From: a virus
Virus record (IMG/VR): IMGVR_UViG_3300020051_000053
Coordinates: 1-33,604 of that record
Length of the DNA stretch: 33,604 nt
Direction: 5' to 3' (one strand)
The stretch's first letter is position 1. Every line of letters starts with the position of its first letter. The notes under the pieces are model-generated. The model was not told the DNA's origin and made no database searches. It saw nothing but the letters and a program-made list of their open reading frames with translations. The position numbers were made by a program, and so were the translations under genes. Below, in pieces: positions 19,845 through 28,075 of this stretch.

Positions 19845-20194
19845 TGTCTCAATACCAAATGGAAACAGAAGAAGATATGATTGCATATTTAGATATAGAA
19901 TATGGTCATGGCGTATCTGCTGTTTATACAAACAATGGTTCAGATTCTACTATTAAAATTATTTTAAATAATGAATATGTTGAACAAGAAGAAGGTATAG
20001 GCGTGGAAGCACTAAAGCCCATAGCTTATTGCAGAACAATAGATGTTCCAAATATATCATTTGGAAATACATTAGCTGTTGCAGCTATCAAAGACGTTGA
20101 TGGTAATACATTGAAAGCAGCACAAAATTATACAGTTGTTAATATACAAGCAGATAGAACTGGATTCTCTGCTTTGATGCTTGAGGAAATATAA
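19844..20194 (+). CDS. Head-tail connector, FII-like (paralogue B)
   Basis: This 116-aa protein, the size of lambda FII (117 aa), has GAGGAG before ATG 19844 and a TAATG overlap with paralogue A. Its order of motifs repeats that of the previous gene: DMIAYLDIEYGHGVSAVY, IKIILNNEYV, CRTIDVPNISFGNTLAVAAI, NYTVVNIQADRTGFSALMLEE. The tandem pair most probably arose by duplication. One copy may form the connector ring and the other a second ring, or one may be decorative. The assignment rests on pattern and position, not on a search. Confidence 0.65.
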   Translation: MSQYQMETEEDMIAYLDIEYGHGVSAVYTNNGSDSTIKIILNNEYVEQEEGIGVEALKPIAYCRTIDVPNISFGNTLAVAAIKDVDGNTLKAAQNYTVVNIQADRTGFSALMLEEI

Positions 20195-20640
20195 TGGCAA
20201 ATCATATTAGGCAACAAATCAGAGAAAAATTTGGCACAACTCTAACTGGATTAACAACTACTGGTTCTAATGTTTTTGAATCCAGAGTTTATCCATTAGA
20301 AAATGCTTCTCTGCCAGCTTTAATTATTTACACAAAATCAGAAACATCTGAGCCTATAGTTATAGGAACACAAAGACTTATGAGCAGAGAGCTCTCAGTT
20401 GTAGTAGAAGGTTATGCTAAAGCTACTAGCAACTTTGATGATACTATTGATACAATAAGCAAAGAAGTTGAAGCAGCAATAGCTGCTGATAGAACTCTTG
20501 ATGGATTAGCTAAAGACACTTATTTAGAATCCACAGAGATAGAGTTTAACAGCGAGGGAGAAAAGCCATTGGGCTATGTCTCTCTTACATTTTTAACAAA
20601 CTACTATGTCAAAGAAAACGCTCCTGATGTAGCAGTTTAA
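20194..20640 (+). CDS. Tail terminator protein (lambda gpU-like)
   Basis: This 148-aa protein starts in a TAATG overlap after GAGGAAAT. It begins with a helical segment (HIRQQIREKFGTTLTGLTTT), continues with SRVYPLENASLPALIIYTKS, and later SRELSVVVEGYAKATSNFDDTIDTI and LESTEIEFNSEGEKPLGYVSLTFLTNYY. The 'iR......l..l......v...R.yp......Pal.iy......' plan with central helix and C-terminal strand is typical of gpU-type tail terminators. They cap the tail tube and join it to the head. It sits directly before the tube gene, the standard place. Confidence 0.75.
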   Translation: MANHIRQQIREKFGTTLTGLTTTGSNVFESRVYPLENASLPALIIYTKSETSEPIVIGTQRLMSRELSVVVEGYAKATSNFDDTIDTISKEVEAAIAADRTLDGLAKDTYLESTEIEFNSEGEKPLGYVSLTFLTNYYVKENAPDVAV

Positions 20641-20651
20641 AGGAGATAATT

Positions 20652-20819
20652 ATGAAAATGATTAGTCCAGACGGAAAAGTTTCTATAGATGCTCACCCTT
20701 CTAAGGTTGAGTCATTATTGAATAAGGGTTGGAAAGAAGAAGCAGCCCCATCGAAAGATAAACCTAAATCTTCTTCTAAAGAAAAGTCGAAAGACGAGGT
20801 AGAAAATGGCAACACATAA
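20652..20819 (+). CDS. Small conserved tail-region protein (55 aa)
   Basis: It has an AGGAGA ribosome-binding site 6 bases before ATG 20652. It encodes MKMISPDGKVSIDAHPSKVE, then SLLNKGWKEE and a Lys/Ser-rich tail. The 'M.m..PdG....VhpsqvE.ll..GW' motif is one I recognise from short proteins in phage head-tail clusters; function unknown. It overlaps the tube gene by 14 bases. It is too short for usual gene-finding thresholds, but the ribosome-binding site and pattern support it. Confidence 0.7.
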   Translation: MKMISPDGKVSIDAHPSKVESLLNKGWKEEAAPSKDKPKSSSKEKSKDEVENGNT

Positions 20820-21195
20820 AGGAAGTGAGGGAACTGTAAAGGTTGGCTCAAATGCTGTAGCTGAAATAAGGTCTTACTCAATCGAAGAATCTGCTGATAC
20901 TTTAGAAGATACTTCGATGGGAGCATCTGCTCGCAGTTACAAACCATCATTAACAAACTTCTCAGGAAGTTTAGATGTGTTTTGGGATGAAACTGATACA
21001 TCAGGTCAAGGTGCTTTAAGCATTGGATCAGAGGTAACTTTGAATGTTTATCCTGAAGGCGATGCTTCTGGCGATACTTATTACAGTGGTTCAGCTATTG
21101 TAACTGGTGTTTCAAGAACTGCATCATTTGATGGTTTAGTTGAAGCAAGTATTTCAGTTCAAGGCAATGGTGCTCTAACAGAAAGCACTGTATAA
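20806..21195 (+). CDS. Major tail tube protein
   Basis: This 129-aa beta-rich protein begins MATHKGSEGTVKVGSNAVAE and continues RSYSIEESADTLEDTSMGAS. NFSGSLDVFWDETDTSGQGAL, LNVYPEGDASGDTYYSGSAIV and a final VEASISVQGNGALTE follow. Early 'G..G.v..g...v.ei..wsl.e.ad..d.t..g' is characteristic of siphovirus tube proteins of the lambda V/TP901-1 type. It polymerises around the tape measure. Lambda gpV is longer because of a C-terminal Ig domain, which is missing here. It lies between terminator and chaperone genes, as expected. Confidence 0.85.
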   Translation: MATHKGSEGTVKVGSNAVAEIRSYSIEESADTLEDTSMGASARSYKPSLTNFSGSLDVFWDETDTSGQGALSIGSEVTLNVYPEGDASGDTYYSGSAIVTGVSRTASFDGLVEASISVQGNGALTESTV

Positions 21196-21197
21196 CA

Positions 21198-21685
21198 ATG
21201 AGCGTAATAGATAAGGCTAAAGCTCATTTTGATTCTTTGGAAATCAAAGAAATTGAAATACCTGAGTGGAGTGAAGGAGAGAAGGTTCTTAAAGTATATG
21301 CAAAGCCATTAACATTAGCAGAAATGTCTAAATTGCAAAAATTTGCAAAAGATGATGATGTGGCGTTAATGGCTTATTGTTTAATATACAAAGCCTTAGA
21401 TTCTGATGGTGAAAAAGTTTTTGATCTATCAGATAAACACGCGTTAATGAATAACGTGGATAAAGATGTTCTTGCAAGGGTTGCAACTGAAATAATGTCT
21501 AGCCCAAGCGTAGAGCAACAAGCAAAAAAGTAGCAGAGGATAAGGACTTATTTGCTAGATACTATCTTGCTGAAATGCTGGGTTGTACCTTGCAAGATTT
21601 AGAAGAGAAAATGACCTTATCCGAGTTTACAGGATGGATAGCATATTTAGAGGAAAAGAATAGGCAAATAAAAAATGGCAACTGA
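21198..21685 (+). CDS. Tail assembly chaperone with programmed -1 frameshift (G / GT type)
   Basis: The zero-frame product is 111 aa (21198-21533, stop TAG at 21531). Just before the stop, codons GCA AAA AAG contain the slippery heptamer A-AAA-AAG (21524-21530). A -1 slip continues into a 51-codon open frame (from 21530 to TGA at 21683-21685), giving a 162-aa product. The extension has VAEDKDLFARYYLAEMLGCT, then LQDLEEKMTLSEFTGWIAYL, which looks like the T part of lambda gpGT. Both forms would chaperone the tape measure. The extended frame overlaps the tape-measure start by 11 bases. Confidence 0.92.
21524..21530 (+). promoter_or_regulatory. Programmed -1 ribosomal frameshift site (A AAA AAG)
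   Basis: The heptamer is positioned in the right phase (zero-frame codons AAA AAG follow the first A), directly before the zero-frame stop. An open -1 frame downstream encodes a plausible chaperone C-terminus. I see no strong stem-loop immediately downstream; A AAA AAG can be efficient on its own in bacteria. Confidence 0.9.
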
Positions 21686-23198
21686 TTATAAATTAAGAGT
21701 TTCAGCTAAAGACAATACTAAGAAGGGCTTTAATTCTGTAAATAAAAACATTAACTCAACCCAATCAGCTATGAAGAAGCTGGCTGGTGCTTTTGCTGGT
21801 GCTTTTGCTGTTAGGCAGCTTGTAACATTTGCAAATGAAACTTTAGCTCTTGCTGATAATATTGGCAAAGTATCTGACTCTATTGGAGTTAATACTGAAT
21901 TTTTGCAACGCTACCAGTTTGCTGCACAACAATCTGGATTGGCTACAGAAGAATTCAACAAAGGTATGCAGAACTTTACCAAGATGGTTGGTCAAGCTCA
22001 GATTAGAACAACCGAAGCAGGAAGAACATTAGAAAAACTTGGCGTACAGGTTAAAAAAGCCGATGGCTCTGTTAAAAGTGCAGAAGAAGTGTTTGTCGAA
22101 TTATTTGAAGCCCTTGATAATGTTGGTAGTCAGTTTGAAAAGAACGCTATCTTAGCTGATCTCATGGGTAGAGCAGGTGTAAAACTTGCTGTTATGGGCT
22201 CTGAGGGTGCTGAAGCTATGAAAGAATTAGCAGCATCTGCAACTGGCATTATTCCAGAAAGGTCTATTAGAGATGCAGAAAGATTTAATGACACTATGAA
22301 TATGCTAAAAAGAGCAACTTTATTGCCTTTGCAAGCAGTTGTTATAGGCACAGCAAATGCTTTCTTAGATTTAGCAGAAGCAATCGGAATTCACACTAGA
22401 GAAAAAACATTACAGCAATTAAAGTTTGAATATGCTGATTTAACAGAGACCCTAGATCGTTTAATTCCAGTTTTAGGCGAAGCAGAGAAAAAATTTGGCA
22501 TAGGTGATGAGAGATATGAAAGAGTTAATAACACTTTAATTGAAACACAAAAAGCACATGATGAACTTGCATTTAAAATTGAAGAATTAACTGGGAAGCA
22601 AGAAAAATTATCAAGATTTACTGCAAACAATATGTTAGATTTTGATGCTTTAGGCGAGCAGATGAAGGTAACAAAAACTGTAGTAGAGCAATTTGCAGAT
22701 ACTATGGAAGGTAAACTGACATCAGCTTTTACAAATTTCTTTGATTTTGCCAGTCAACAGTTTTTAGATTTTCAAGATTTAGCAACATCAGTTGCTAGAG
22801 CAGTTATAAACGAGTTGATACAAGTATTTATAATTCAAAAAATGGTTGGATTGATTAAAGGTGCAATCACTACAGGAATGGACTCTCTTGAATATAACAG
22901 GTTGACAGATGGAGACACTCTTTTTGATTTTAATGGTGATGGGGGTGGATTTACTGGCAAAGGAATTAGAGCTGGTGGATTGGATGGCAAGGGTGGATTC
23001 CCAGCAATGCTACATCCAAATGAAACAGTTGTAGATCATACAAAAGGTCAATCAATGGGTGCATCACCCACAGTCAACTTCAACATATCAACAGTAGATG
23101 CTGCTGGCTTTGATCAGTTACTAGCATCAAGAAAAGGGTTGATAACATCAATCATAAACAATGCCATGAATAATCAAGGCAAAATGGGGGTTGTATAA
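21675..23198 (+). CDS. Tape measure protein (short)
   Basis: This 507-aa protein begins with MATDYKLRVSAKDNTKKGFN, then SVNKNINSTQSAMKKLAGAF, the usual opening of tape measures. Long helical and coiled-coil stretches follow (for example LEKLGVQVKKADGSVKSAEE, LDRLIPVLGEAEKKFGIGDE). A hydrophobic segment lies near residues 375-400 (VARAVINELIQVFIIQKMVG), and a Gly-rich C-terminus contains GGFPAMLHPNETVVDHTKGQ, a motif shared by many tape measures. It determines tail length and enters the cell with DNA. At roughly 1.5 angstroms per residue, 507 aa implies a tail of about 75 nm, short for a siphovirus (lambda gpH is 853 aa). Confidence 0.92.
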   Translation: MATDYKLRVSAKDNTKKGFNSVNKNINSTQSAMKKLAGAFAGAFAVRQLVTFANETLALADNIGKVSDSIGVNTEFLQRYQFAAQQSGLATEEFNKGMQNFTKMVGQAQIRTTEAGRTLEKLGVQVKKADGSVKSAEEVFVELFEALDNVGSQFEKNAILADLMGRAGVKLAVMGSEGAEAMKELAASATGIIPERSIRDAERFNDTMNMLKRATLLPLQAVVIGTANAFLDLAEAIGIHTREKTLQQLKFEYADLTETLDRLIPVLGEAEKKFGIGDERYERVNNTLIETQKAHDELAFKIEELTGKQEKLSRFTANNMLDFDALGEQMKVTKTVVEQFADTMEGKLTSAFTNFFDFASQQFLDFQDLATSVARAVINELIQVFIIQKMVGLIKGAITTGMDSLEYNRLTDGDTLFDFNGDGGGFTGKGIRAGGLDGKGGFPAMLHPNETVVDHTKGQSMGASPTVNFNISTVDAAGFDQLLASRKGLITSIINNAMNNQGKMGVV

Positions 23199-23801
23199 AT
23201 GTCTGGTCAATTTCCAACAGACCCCAACTTTAGAACTTTAAATTTTAAAGATAACAGACCAACGCTTTTGAACCAGACATTATCTGGTAAAAAACAAGTA
23301 AGACAAATAGGAGCTCAGTATTTTTCTTTTACAGTGGGGATGCCACCTTTACAACAAGAAAAAGCACAGGAAATATTTGCATTTTTACAAAAGCAGAAAG
23401 GTTCTTTTGAGGACTTTACTATTCAAGCACCTTTAGACAACTTAGGTGCAAGCAAATTAGAAACAGATATAGTTGTTAATGGAGCTCATACCTCTGGCGA
23501 TAACACAATAGCAATGGATGGTTTTTCACAAACCACAGGAGCATTAAAGGCTGGAGATTATATTAAGTTTGCCAATCATTCTAAGGTGTACATGGTATCT
23601 GAAGATGCTAATGCATCAGGTGGAGCAGCAACAGTAACCATATCTCCAAATTTAGTAGCATCTCTTGCAGATAATGAAGCTGTTACTGTAAATAAACCTA
23701 GCTTTACTGTTTATCTTGAAAACGATGGTGAAATCATGTATTCAACAGATGCTAGTGGTTTTTACAGCATTTCATTTGATGTTAGAGAGGTTATTACCTA
23801 A
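23199..23801 (+). CDS. Minor tail / distal-tail-like protein
   Basis: This 200-aa protein begins immediately after the tape measure stop. It reads PNFRTLNFKDNRPTLLNQTL, then SGKKQVRQIGAQYFSFTVGM and PPLQQEKAQEIFAFLQKQKG, later VYMVSEDANASGGAATVTISPNL, and ends SFDVREVIT. The front half, with 'q.r......w.f...mppl....a..i.aFl...kG....F', is a distal-tail/minor-tail pattern. The second half looks like a short inserted carbohydrate-binding or Ig-like strand region. It corresponds to the M-like position of the tail tip. Identification by pattern and order only. Confidence 0.7.
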   Translation: MSGQFPTDPNFRTLNFKDNRPTLLNQTLSGKKQVRQIGAQYFSFTVGMPPLQQEKAQEIFAFLQKQKGSFEDFTIQAPLDNLGASKLETDIVVNGAHTSGDNTIAMDGFSQTTGALKAGDYIKFANHSKVYMVSEDANASGGAATVTISPNLVASLADNEAVTVNKPSFTVYLENDGEIMYSTDASGFYSISFDVREVIT

Positions 23802-24349
23802 TGCCTAGAAGTCTATCTGCTGCTTTACAAACACAAGTATCATCCACAGCAACTAAGACAGCTTTTTTAGTTGAACTTAATTTATCCACAGTTATTAGAT
23901 TAACTGATTGGTATACAAACGTAACTTATGATTCTAACTCTTATGAAGCTGGTGGCTCTTTTTTACAGGTTGATGCAACAACCGAAACAGGTCAACTACA
24001 GGTTAATGAAATTGGCATTAGATTGTCAAATGTTACAAATCAAATTAGAAGTTTGGTAGAAAATGGAGAATTTACAGATAAAACAGTAGATGTTTATTTG
24101 GCTTATTTTAATTCAGACGAAACCATTGTTGGTGCAATAAACTTTTTTACAGGTCAAATAAGAAATATTGGCATCAATGAAACTATAGATACTTCAACAA
24201 TAAATATGGTTGTTGCTTCACATTGGGCAAATTGGAATTTAACCAAAGGTAGACATTTTTCTGACGAATCACAACAATCTTTTAGTTCTGGTGATAGGGG
24301 CATGGAGTTTGCAACACAAACAAAAGAAGATGTTAGGTGGGGTAAATAA
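23801..24349 (+). CDS. Minor tail protein, DUF2163-like N-terminal region
   Basis: This 182-aa protein starts in a TAATG overlap. It contains LVELNLSTVIRLTDWYTNVT, then YDSNSYEAGGSFLQVDATTE, and NEIGIRLSNVTNQIRSLVEN followed by VYLAYFNSDETIVGAINFFTGQI. The sequence 'y.g..Y...g.f...g.....g.......i.is....' is typical of tail-tip hub proteins of the DUF2163/gpL-like kind. The C-terminus (HWANWNLTKGRHFSDESQQS) fits the 'r.t..shq....d' ending. It probably joins the tip complex with the neighbouring J-like protein. Confidence 0.7.
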   Translation: MPRSLSAALQTQVSSTATKTAFLVELNLSTVIRLTDWYTNVTYDSNSYEAGGSFLQVDATTETGQLQVNEIGIRLSNVTNQIRSLVENGEFTDKTVDVYLAYFNSDETIVGAINFFTGQIRNIGINETIDTSTINMVVASHWANWNLTKGRHFSDESQQSFSSGDRGMEFATQTKEDVRWGK

Positions 24350-27300
24350 TGAGCTGGGTAACCGCATTTTTAACATTTATAGGAGTTGGAGCTAGTACAG
24401 CAGCGACAGTTGCTGCTGTTGTTTCTTGGACTGTAACTCTTGCAACTTTAGCAGTTGGTGTTAAGGGCTATAGACAAGCTAGAGATATGATGGCTAAAGG
24501 TCAGGTCATCATGGCAAACAAAACATCTGCTGGTGGTAAGTTGCCAGTTATCTATGGCACAAGAAGGGTTGGTGCTCAAGTCATATACATGGATGTTAGT
24601 GATAATGATTCAAGAGATTTATATGTTGTTTACGCCCTTTCAGTTGGTGAATGTGATGAGATTTTGGGCAGAACAATTGAACTAGATGGTAATTTATTAA
24701 CTGATTCTGCAAGATTTAAAGATGGTGGTTATATTGGCTCAGATAAGATATCTTCTGGGTCAGGATCATTAAATACAGTCTCCCAAAATGGACTGGGTAT
24801 AGATGCTGGTGCTGGTCAATTTGGCACAGACCCAACACTAAAGTATAGATATGTTTTTAATTTGCATCATGGAGCTGCATCGCAAACAGCAGACCCAATG
24901 CTTGTTGCATCTATGCCTAACTGGACTTCATCACATAGACTGGATGGTGTTTGTTATATAGCTGCTCATTATGGTTATGACAAAGAAGGAATGTGGTCAG
25001 GCGTACCACAACTAACAGTACAAGTTAGAGGAAAGAAGGTTTTTGATCCTAGAGATAATACTCAAACATTTGGCACTGTTTCTACTTATAAATATTCAGA
25101 CAATCCAGCTTTATGTTTTTTAGATTATATCACTGACAATGAAGTGGGTAAGGGTTTGACTGAATCTCAAATTAATATGCCTACCTTTAGCTCTGCCGCT
25201 AATGTTTGTGATACTTTGGTTGATCAACCATATTTTAATGGCTCTGCTGTAAATACAACATTTAGTGCAACCTCTGGAAATGATTTTCTTTCAATAGATG
25301 GAACATTTGCAAATCAAAATTGGTGGCAAAACAAAATCGGAGAAACATTAAGTATTTATGATGCTAATGGTGATGGTGTAATCACAGAAGCAGAGATTAA
25401 AGATGTTCACAGAAATGAATTTTTTAATGAAGATGCAGAATATTTGGTTTACATCAATGATCTTTTTACCTCAACATATACAGAAGAAGCAGGTTCTTCT
25501 TTAGCAAAAGTTAAAAGATTTCATTGTAATGGTTATTTAGATGCAAATAACAGCGTTATGGATAATGCTAAAGAGTTGCTTGCCAATATGCGAGGTATCT
25601 TTCTTTATATAAATGGCAAATATGAACTATCCATTGAAGATACAGGCTCATCAACATTTAGCATTACCGATGATCACATTATTTCTGATTCTGGCATATC
25701 GGTTGATTATGGCAACAAAGACAAGAAGGCAAATAAAGTTATTGTTGAATTTTATAATGCTAATAAAAAGTATGAGCTAGACACAGCCACAGTTTTACAT
25801 GATGCATCGCCCAACTACACTTCTGATGATAATGGTGAGGTCTTAGAGGTTAGAGCAGAGTTTCCTTATGTTTCTGATCCTTACATTGCCTATAACATGG
25901 GAAAGGCTATTTTAACCAGAAGTAGGAATCAGACCACAATGCAGTTCTTAGGCACTCCTGAGATGTATAAGCTAAACGTGGGAGACATTGTTGATCTTAC
26001 TTATGCAGGATTAGGATTCAATGGAAAGATATGCAGGGTCGAAGCCTTAGAGCTTCAGTCAAATGGTTTGGTTGCAGTTAGTCTAATAGAATATTTTGAT
26101 GTTTACACATGGGAAGTTCCACCACAAGAACCAGTAGAAGAACTATCTAATCTACCCTCAGCCTATGCTGTAAAAGCACCAACAGGATTATCTTTTACTG
26201 ATAGCAGTTCTAGCTCAACAGATAGACCCTTTCTATCTTGGAACGAACCAACAGACTTTCCAGATCATCAATATAGAGTAAACGTAGTAGATAGCTCAAG
26301 CAATGAACTTACAAATAAAATTGTTGACACTGAGTTCTGTGATCTTAACTTTTTACCAGTAGGGTCTAATTATGTTGCTAGTGTTAGCTCAATCAATACC
26401 CTTAATGTTGAGTCAGACCCAGCCACCCTAACTTTTAGCGTTGCCACAGCACCTGTAGATACTGCTGATGTTAAAGACGATGCTATTACCTTATCTAAAG
26501 CAGGGGCAGACTTAGTTGCTGCTATAAATGCTGGTGGGGCAAGCTCAACCGAGCTAATAAAAGCAACTTCAGCACCATCTACAAGAGCAAATGGTGATGC
26601 TTTGCAGGCTCAAGACTTATGGGCAGATACCGATGACAACAATCAGATTTATGTAAGAAATGCATCTAACAATGGTTGGGTAAAAGCCAGAGATTCTTCT
26701 TTGGTTACTTTGTATAACTCACTAAGCTCAACTGTTTCTACAAATAGCACTAACATTGCTACAGCTCAGGGAGATATTGTTACTTTAACAACTGATACCT
26801 CAGCTAATGCAAGTGCTATTTCAAGCTTAACTTCCACAGTTAATAGCAACACATCAGCAATAAGCACAGAACAAACAACTAGAGCAAATGCAGATAGTGC
26901 CTTAGCTGCTGATATAACATCACTAACTTCTACAGTGGGTGGTAACACATCTTCTATCACAACTAATGCTACAGCCATATCAACATTAGATGGCAATGCT
27001 TCTGCTGGTTATGTATTAAAGCTTAATGCTAATGGCAAAGTGGCTCAGATGGTTCTTGGTAGCAATGCATCTTCTGGAACAGGTGCAACAAGTATTGTTG
27101 CTTTCTTGGCTGATACATTCAAGATTGATAATGATGCAGGATCAAGTGTATCTCCTTTTATTGTTAGTGGTGGTCAAGTATTTATTGATAATGCAAGAAT
27201 TACTAACTTGGAAGGAAGCAGGATTGATGTTGATACTTTAAATGTTAAGCAATTTGCAAATACTAGCTCAAAAATTATTAGTCATTTGCCAGCAGGAACA

Positions 27301-27681
27301 AAATTTGATTTAGGTAGAGATGGTCAGGCTTATGTACAAAGAACTGGAACTTACACAGGAAGCAATGCTGCATTTATACCAGTAACTATTACTGATGTAA
27401 GAAATAATGCAGGTTATGTAGCAATATTCTCAGGCGTTCTTGGTGATGTAAGTGGTGGCAGGGTGCAATATTCTTTAAACAATTCTACATGGGTTAATGC
27501 TAATGGTAATACCAATATCTCTTGGAGTGCTGGAACTTATAGGGGTTATACCTATGTTTACACAGGTCAAATAACAACTTTAAGCACATCACAATCAACT
27601 GTTTACTGGAGAGTTTATTTCTCAGGTGGTTACAACCATACACAATTATCTTTAAACGTAATGATGGATAACACACGATAA
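24349..27681 (+). CDS. Tail tip / host-specificity protein (gpJ-like) with EF-hand-like loop
   Basis: This 1110-aa protein has a hydrophobic N-terminus (about 1-45). GGKLPVIYGTRRVGAQVIYM follows, an opening shared by J-like and gene-transfer-agent tip proteins. Hub-like domains continue to about 600, interrupted at 338-349 by DANGDGVITEAE, a canonical EF-hand calcium loop. A fibronectin type III-like domain (about 607-700: APTGLSFTDSSS ... PFLSWNEP) is followed by an S/T/N-rich helical stalk (about 790-885) and a C-terminal fibre region like the DUF1983-type central fibre (VLKLNANGKVAQMVLGSNAS; GGQVFIDNARITNL). It caps the tail and probably contacts the receptor. Confidence 0.88.
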   Translation: MSWVTAFLTFIGVGASTAATVAAVVSWTVTLATLAVGVKGYRQARDMMAKGQVIMANKTSAGGKLPVIYGTRRVGAQVIYMDVSDNDSRDLYVVYALSVGECDEILGRTIELDGNLLTDSARFKDGGYIGSDKISSGSGSLNTVSQNGLGIDAGAGQFGTDPTLKYRYVFNLHHGAASQTADPMLVASMPNWTSSHRLDGVCYIAAHYGYDKEGMWSGVPQLTVQVRGKKVFDPRDNTQTFGTVSTYKYSDNPALCFLDYITDNEVGKGLTESQINMPTFSSAANVCDTLVDQPYFNGSAVNTTFSATSGNDFLSIDGTFANQNWWQNKIGETLSIYDANGDGVITEAEIKDVHRNEFFNEDAEYLVYINDLFTSTYTEEAGSSLAKVKRFHCNGYLDANNSVMDNAKELLANMRGIFLYINGKYELSIEDTGSSTFSITDDHIISDSGISVDYGNKDKKANKVIVEFYNANKKYELDTATVLHDASPNYTSDDNGEVLEVRAEFPYVSDPYIAYNMGKAILTRSRNQTTMQFLGTPEMYKLNVGDIVDLTYAGLGFNGKICRVEALELQSNGLVAVSLIEYFDVYTWEVPPQEPVEELSNLPSAYAVKAPTGLSFTDSSSSSTDRPFLSWNEPTDFPDHQYRVNVVDSSSNELTNKIVDTEFCDLNFLPVGSNYVASVSSINTLNVESDPATLTFSVATAPVDTADVKDDAITLSKAGADLVAAINAGGASSTELIKATSAPSTRANGDALQAQDLWADTDDNNQIYVRNASNNGWVKARDSSLVTLYNSLSSTVSTNSTNIATAQGDIVTLTTDTSANASAISSLTSTVNSNTSAISTEQTTRANADSALAADITSLTSTVGGNTSSITTNATAISTLDGNASAGYVLKLNANGKVAQMVLGSNASSGTGATSIVAFLADTFKIDNDAGSSVSPFIVSGGQVFIDNARITNLEGSRIDVDTLNVKQFANTSSKIISHLPAGTKFDLGRDGQAYVQRTGTYTGSNAAFIPVTITDVRNNAGYVAIFSGVLGDVSGGRVQYSLNNSTWVNANGNTNISWSAGTYRGYTYVYTGQITTLSTSQSTVYWRVYFSGGYNHTQLSLNVMMDNTR

Positions 27682-28049
27682 TGAATACTTTTACTGTTTA
27701 TGATTTAGCAACTGGTGAAATAGAATATTCAACAACAACTGTTGCAGCAATAAATGAAGTTGGCTTGCAAGAAGGTCAAGGAATTATTGAAGGAAATTAT
27801 CAAGCAAGCGAACATATTGTTGTTGATGGCGAAGCAGTTGCAAGAACAGACAATATATTAGAAATACTAAGATTAAAAAGAGATGCTTTATTAACTGAAT
27901 CAGACTGGACTCAAGTCAACGACAGCCCTTTATCAGACACAAAAAAAGCAGAATGGGCAACATATAGACAGGAGCTAAGAGACTTACCATCATCTCATCA
28001 ATCAACTACAAATTTTGATGATGTAGTGTTTCCAAGTGAACCAGATTAA
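27681..28049 (+). CDS. Tail fibre assembly chaperone-like protein
   Basis: This 122-aa protein starts in a TAATG overlap. The N-terminus (MNTFTVYDLATGEIEYSTTT) is a short beta region. The C-terminal half has LRLKRDALLTESDWTQVNDS, then PLSDTKKAEWATYRQELRDL, a close match to the 'R..ll...DWTqlpD.pls...k..Wa.YRqaLRdlp' signature of phage tail assembly chaperones. It would help fold or trimerise the adjacent fibres. It sits between the J-like and the long repeat fibre genes. Confidence 0.85.
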   Translation: MNTFTVYDLATGEIEYSTTTVAAINEVGLQEGQGIIEGNYQASEHIVVDGEAVARTDNILEILRLKRDALLTESDWTQVNDSPLSDTKKAEWATYRQELRDLPSSHQSTTNFDDVVFPSEPD

Positions 28050-28075
28050 ATATACAATAGGACAGAGGTAAATTA

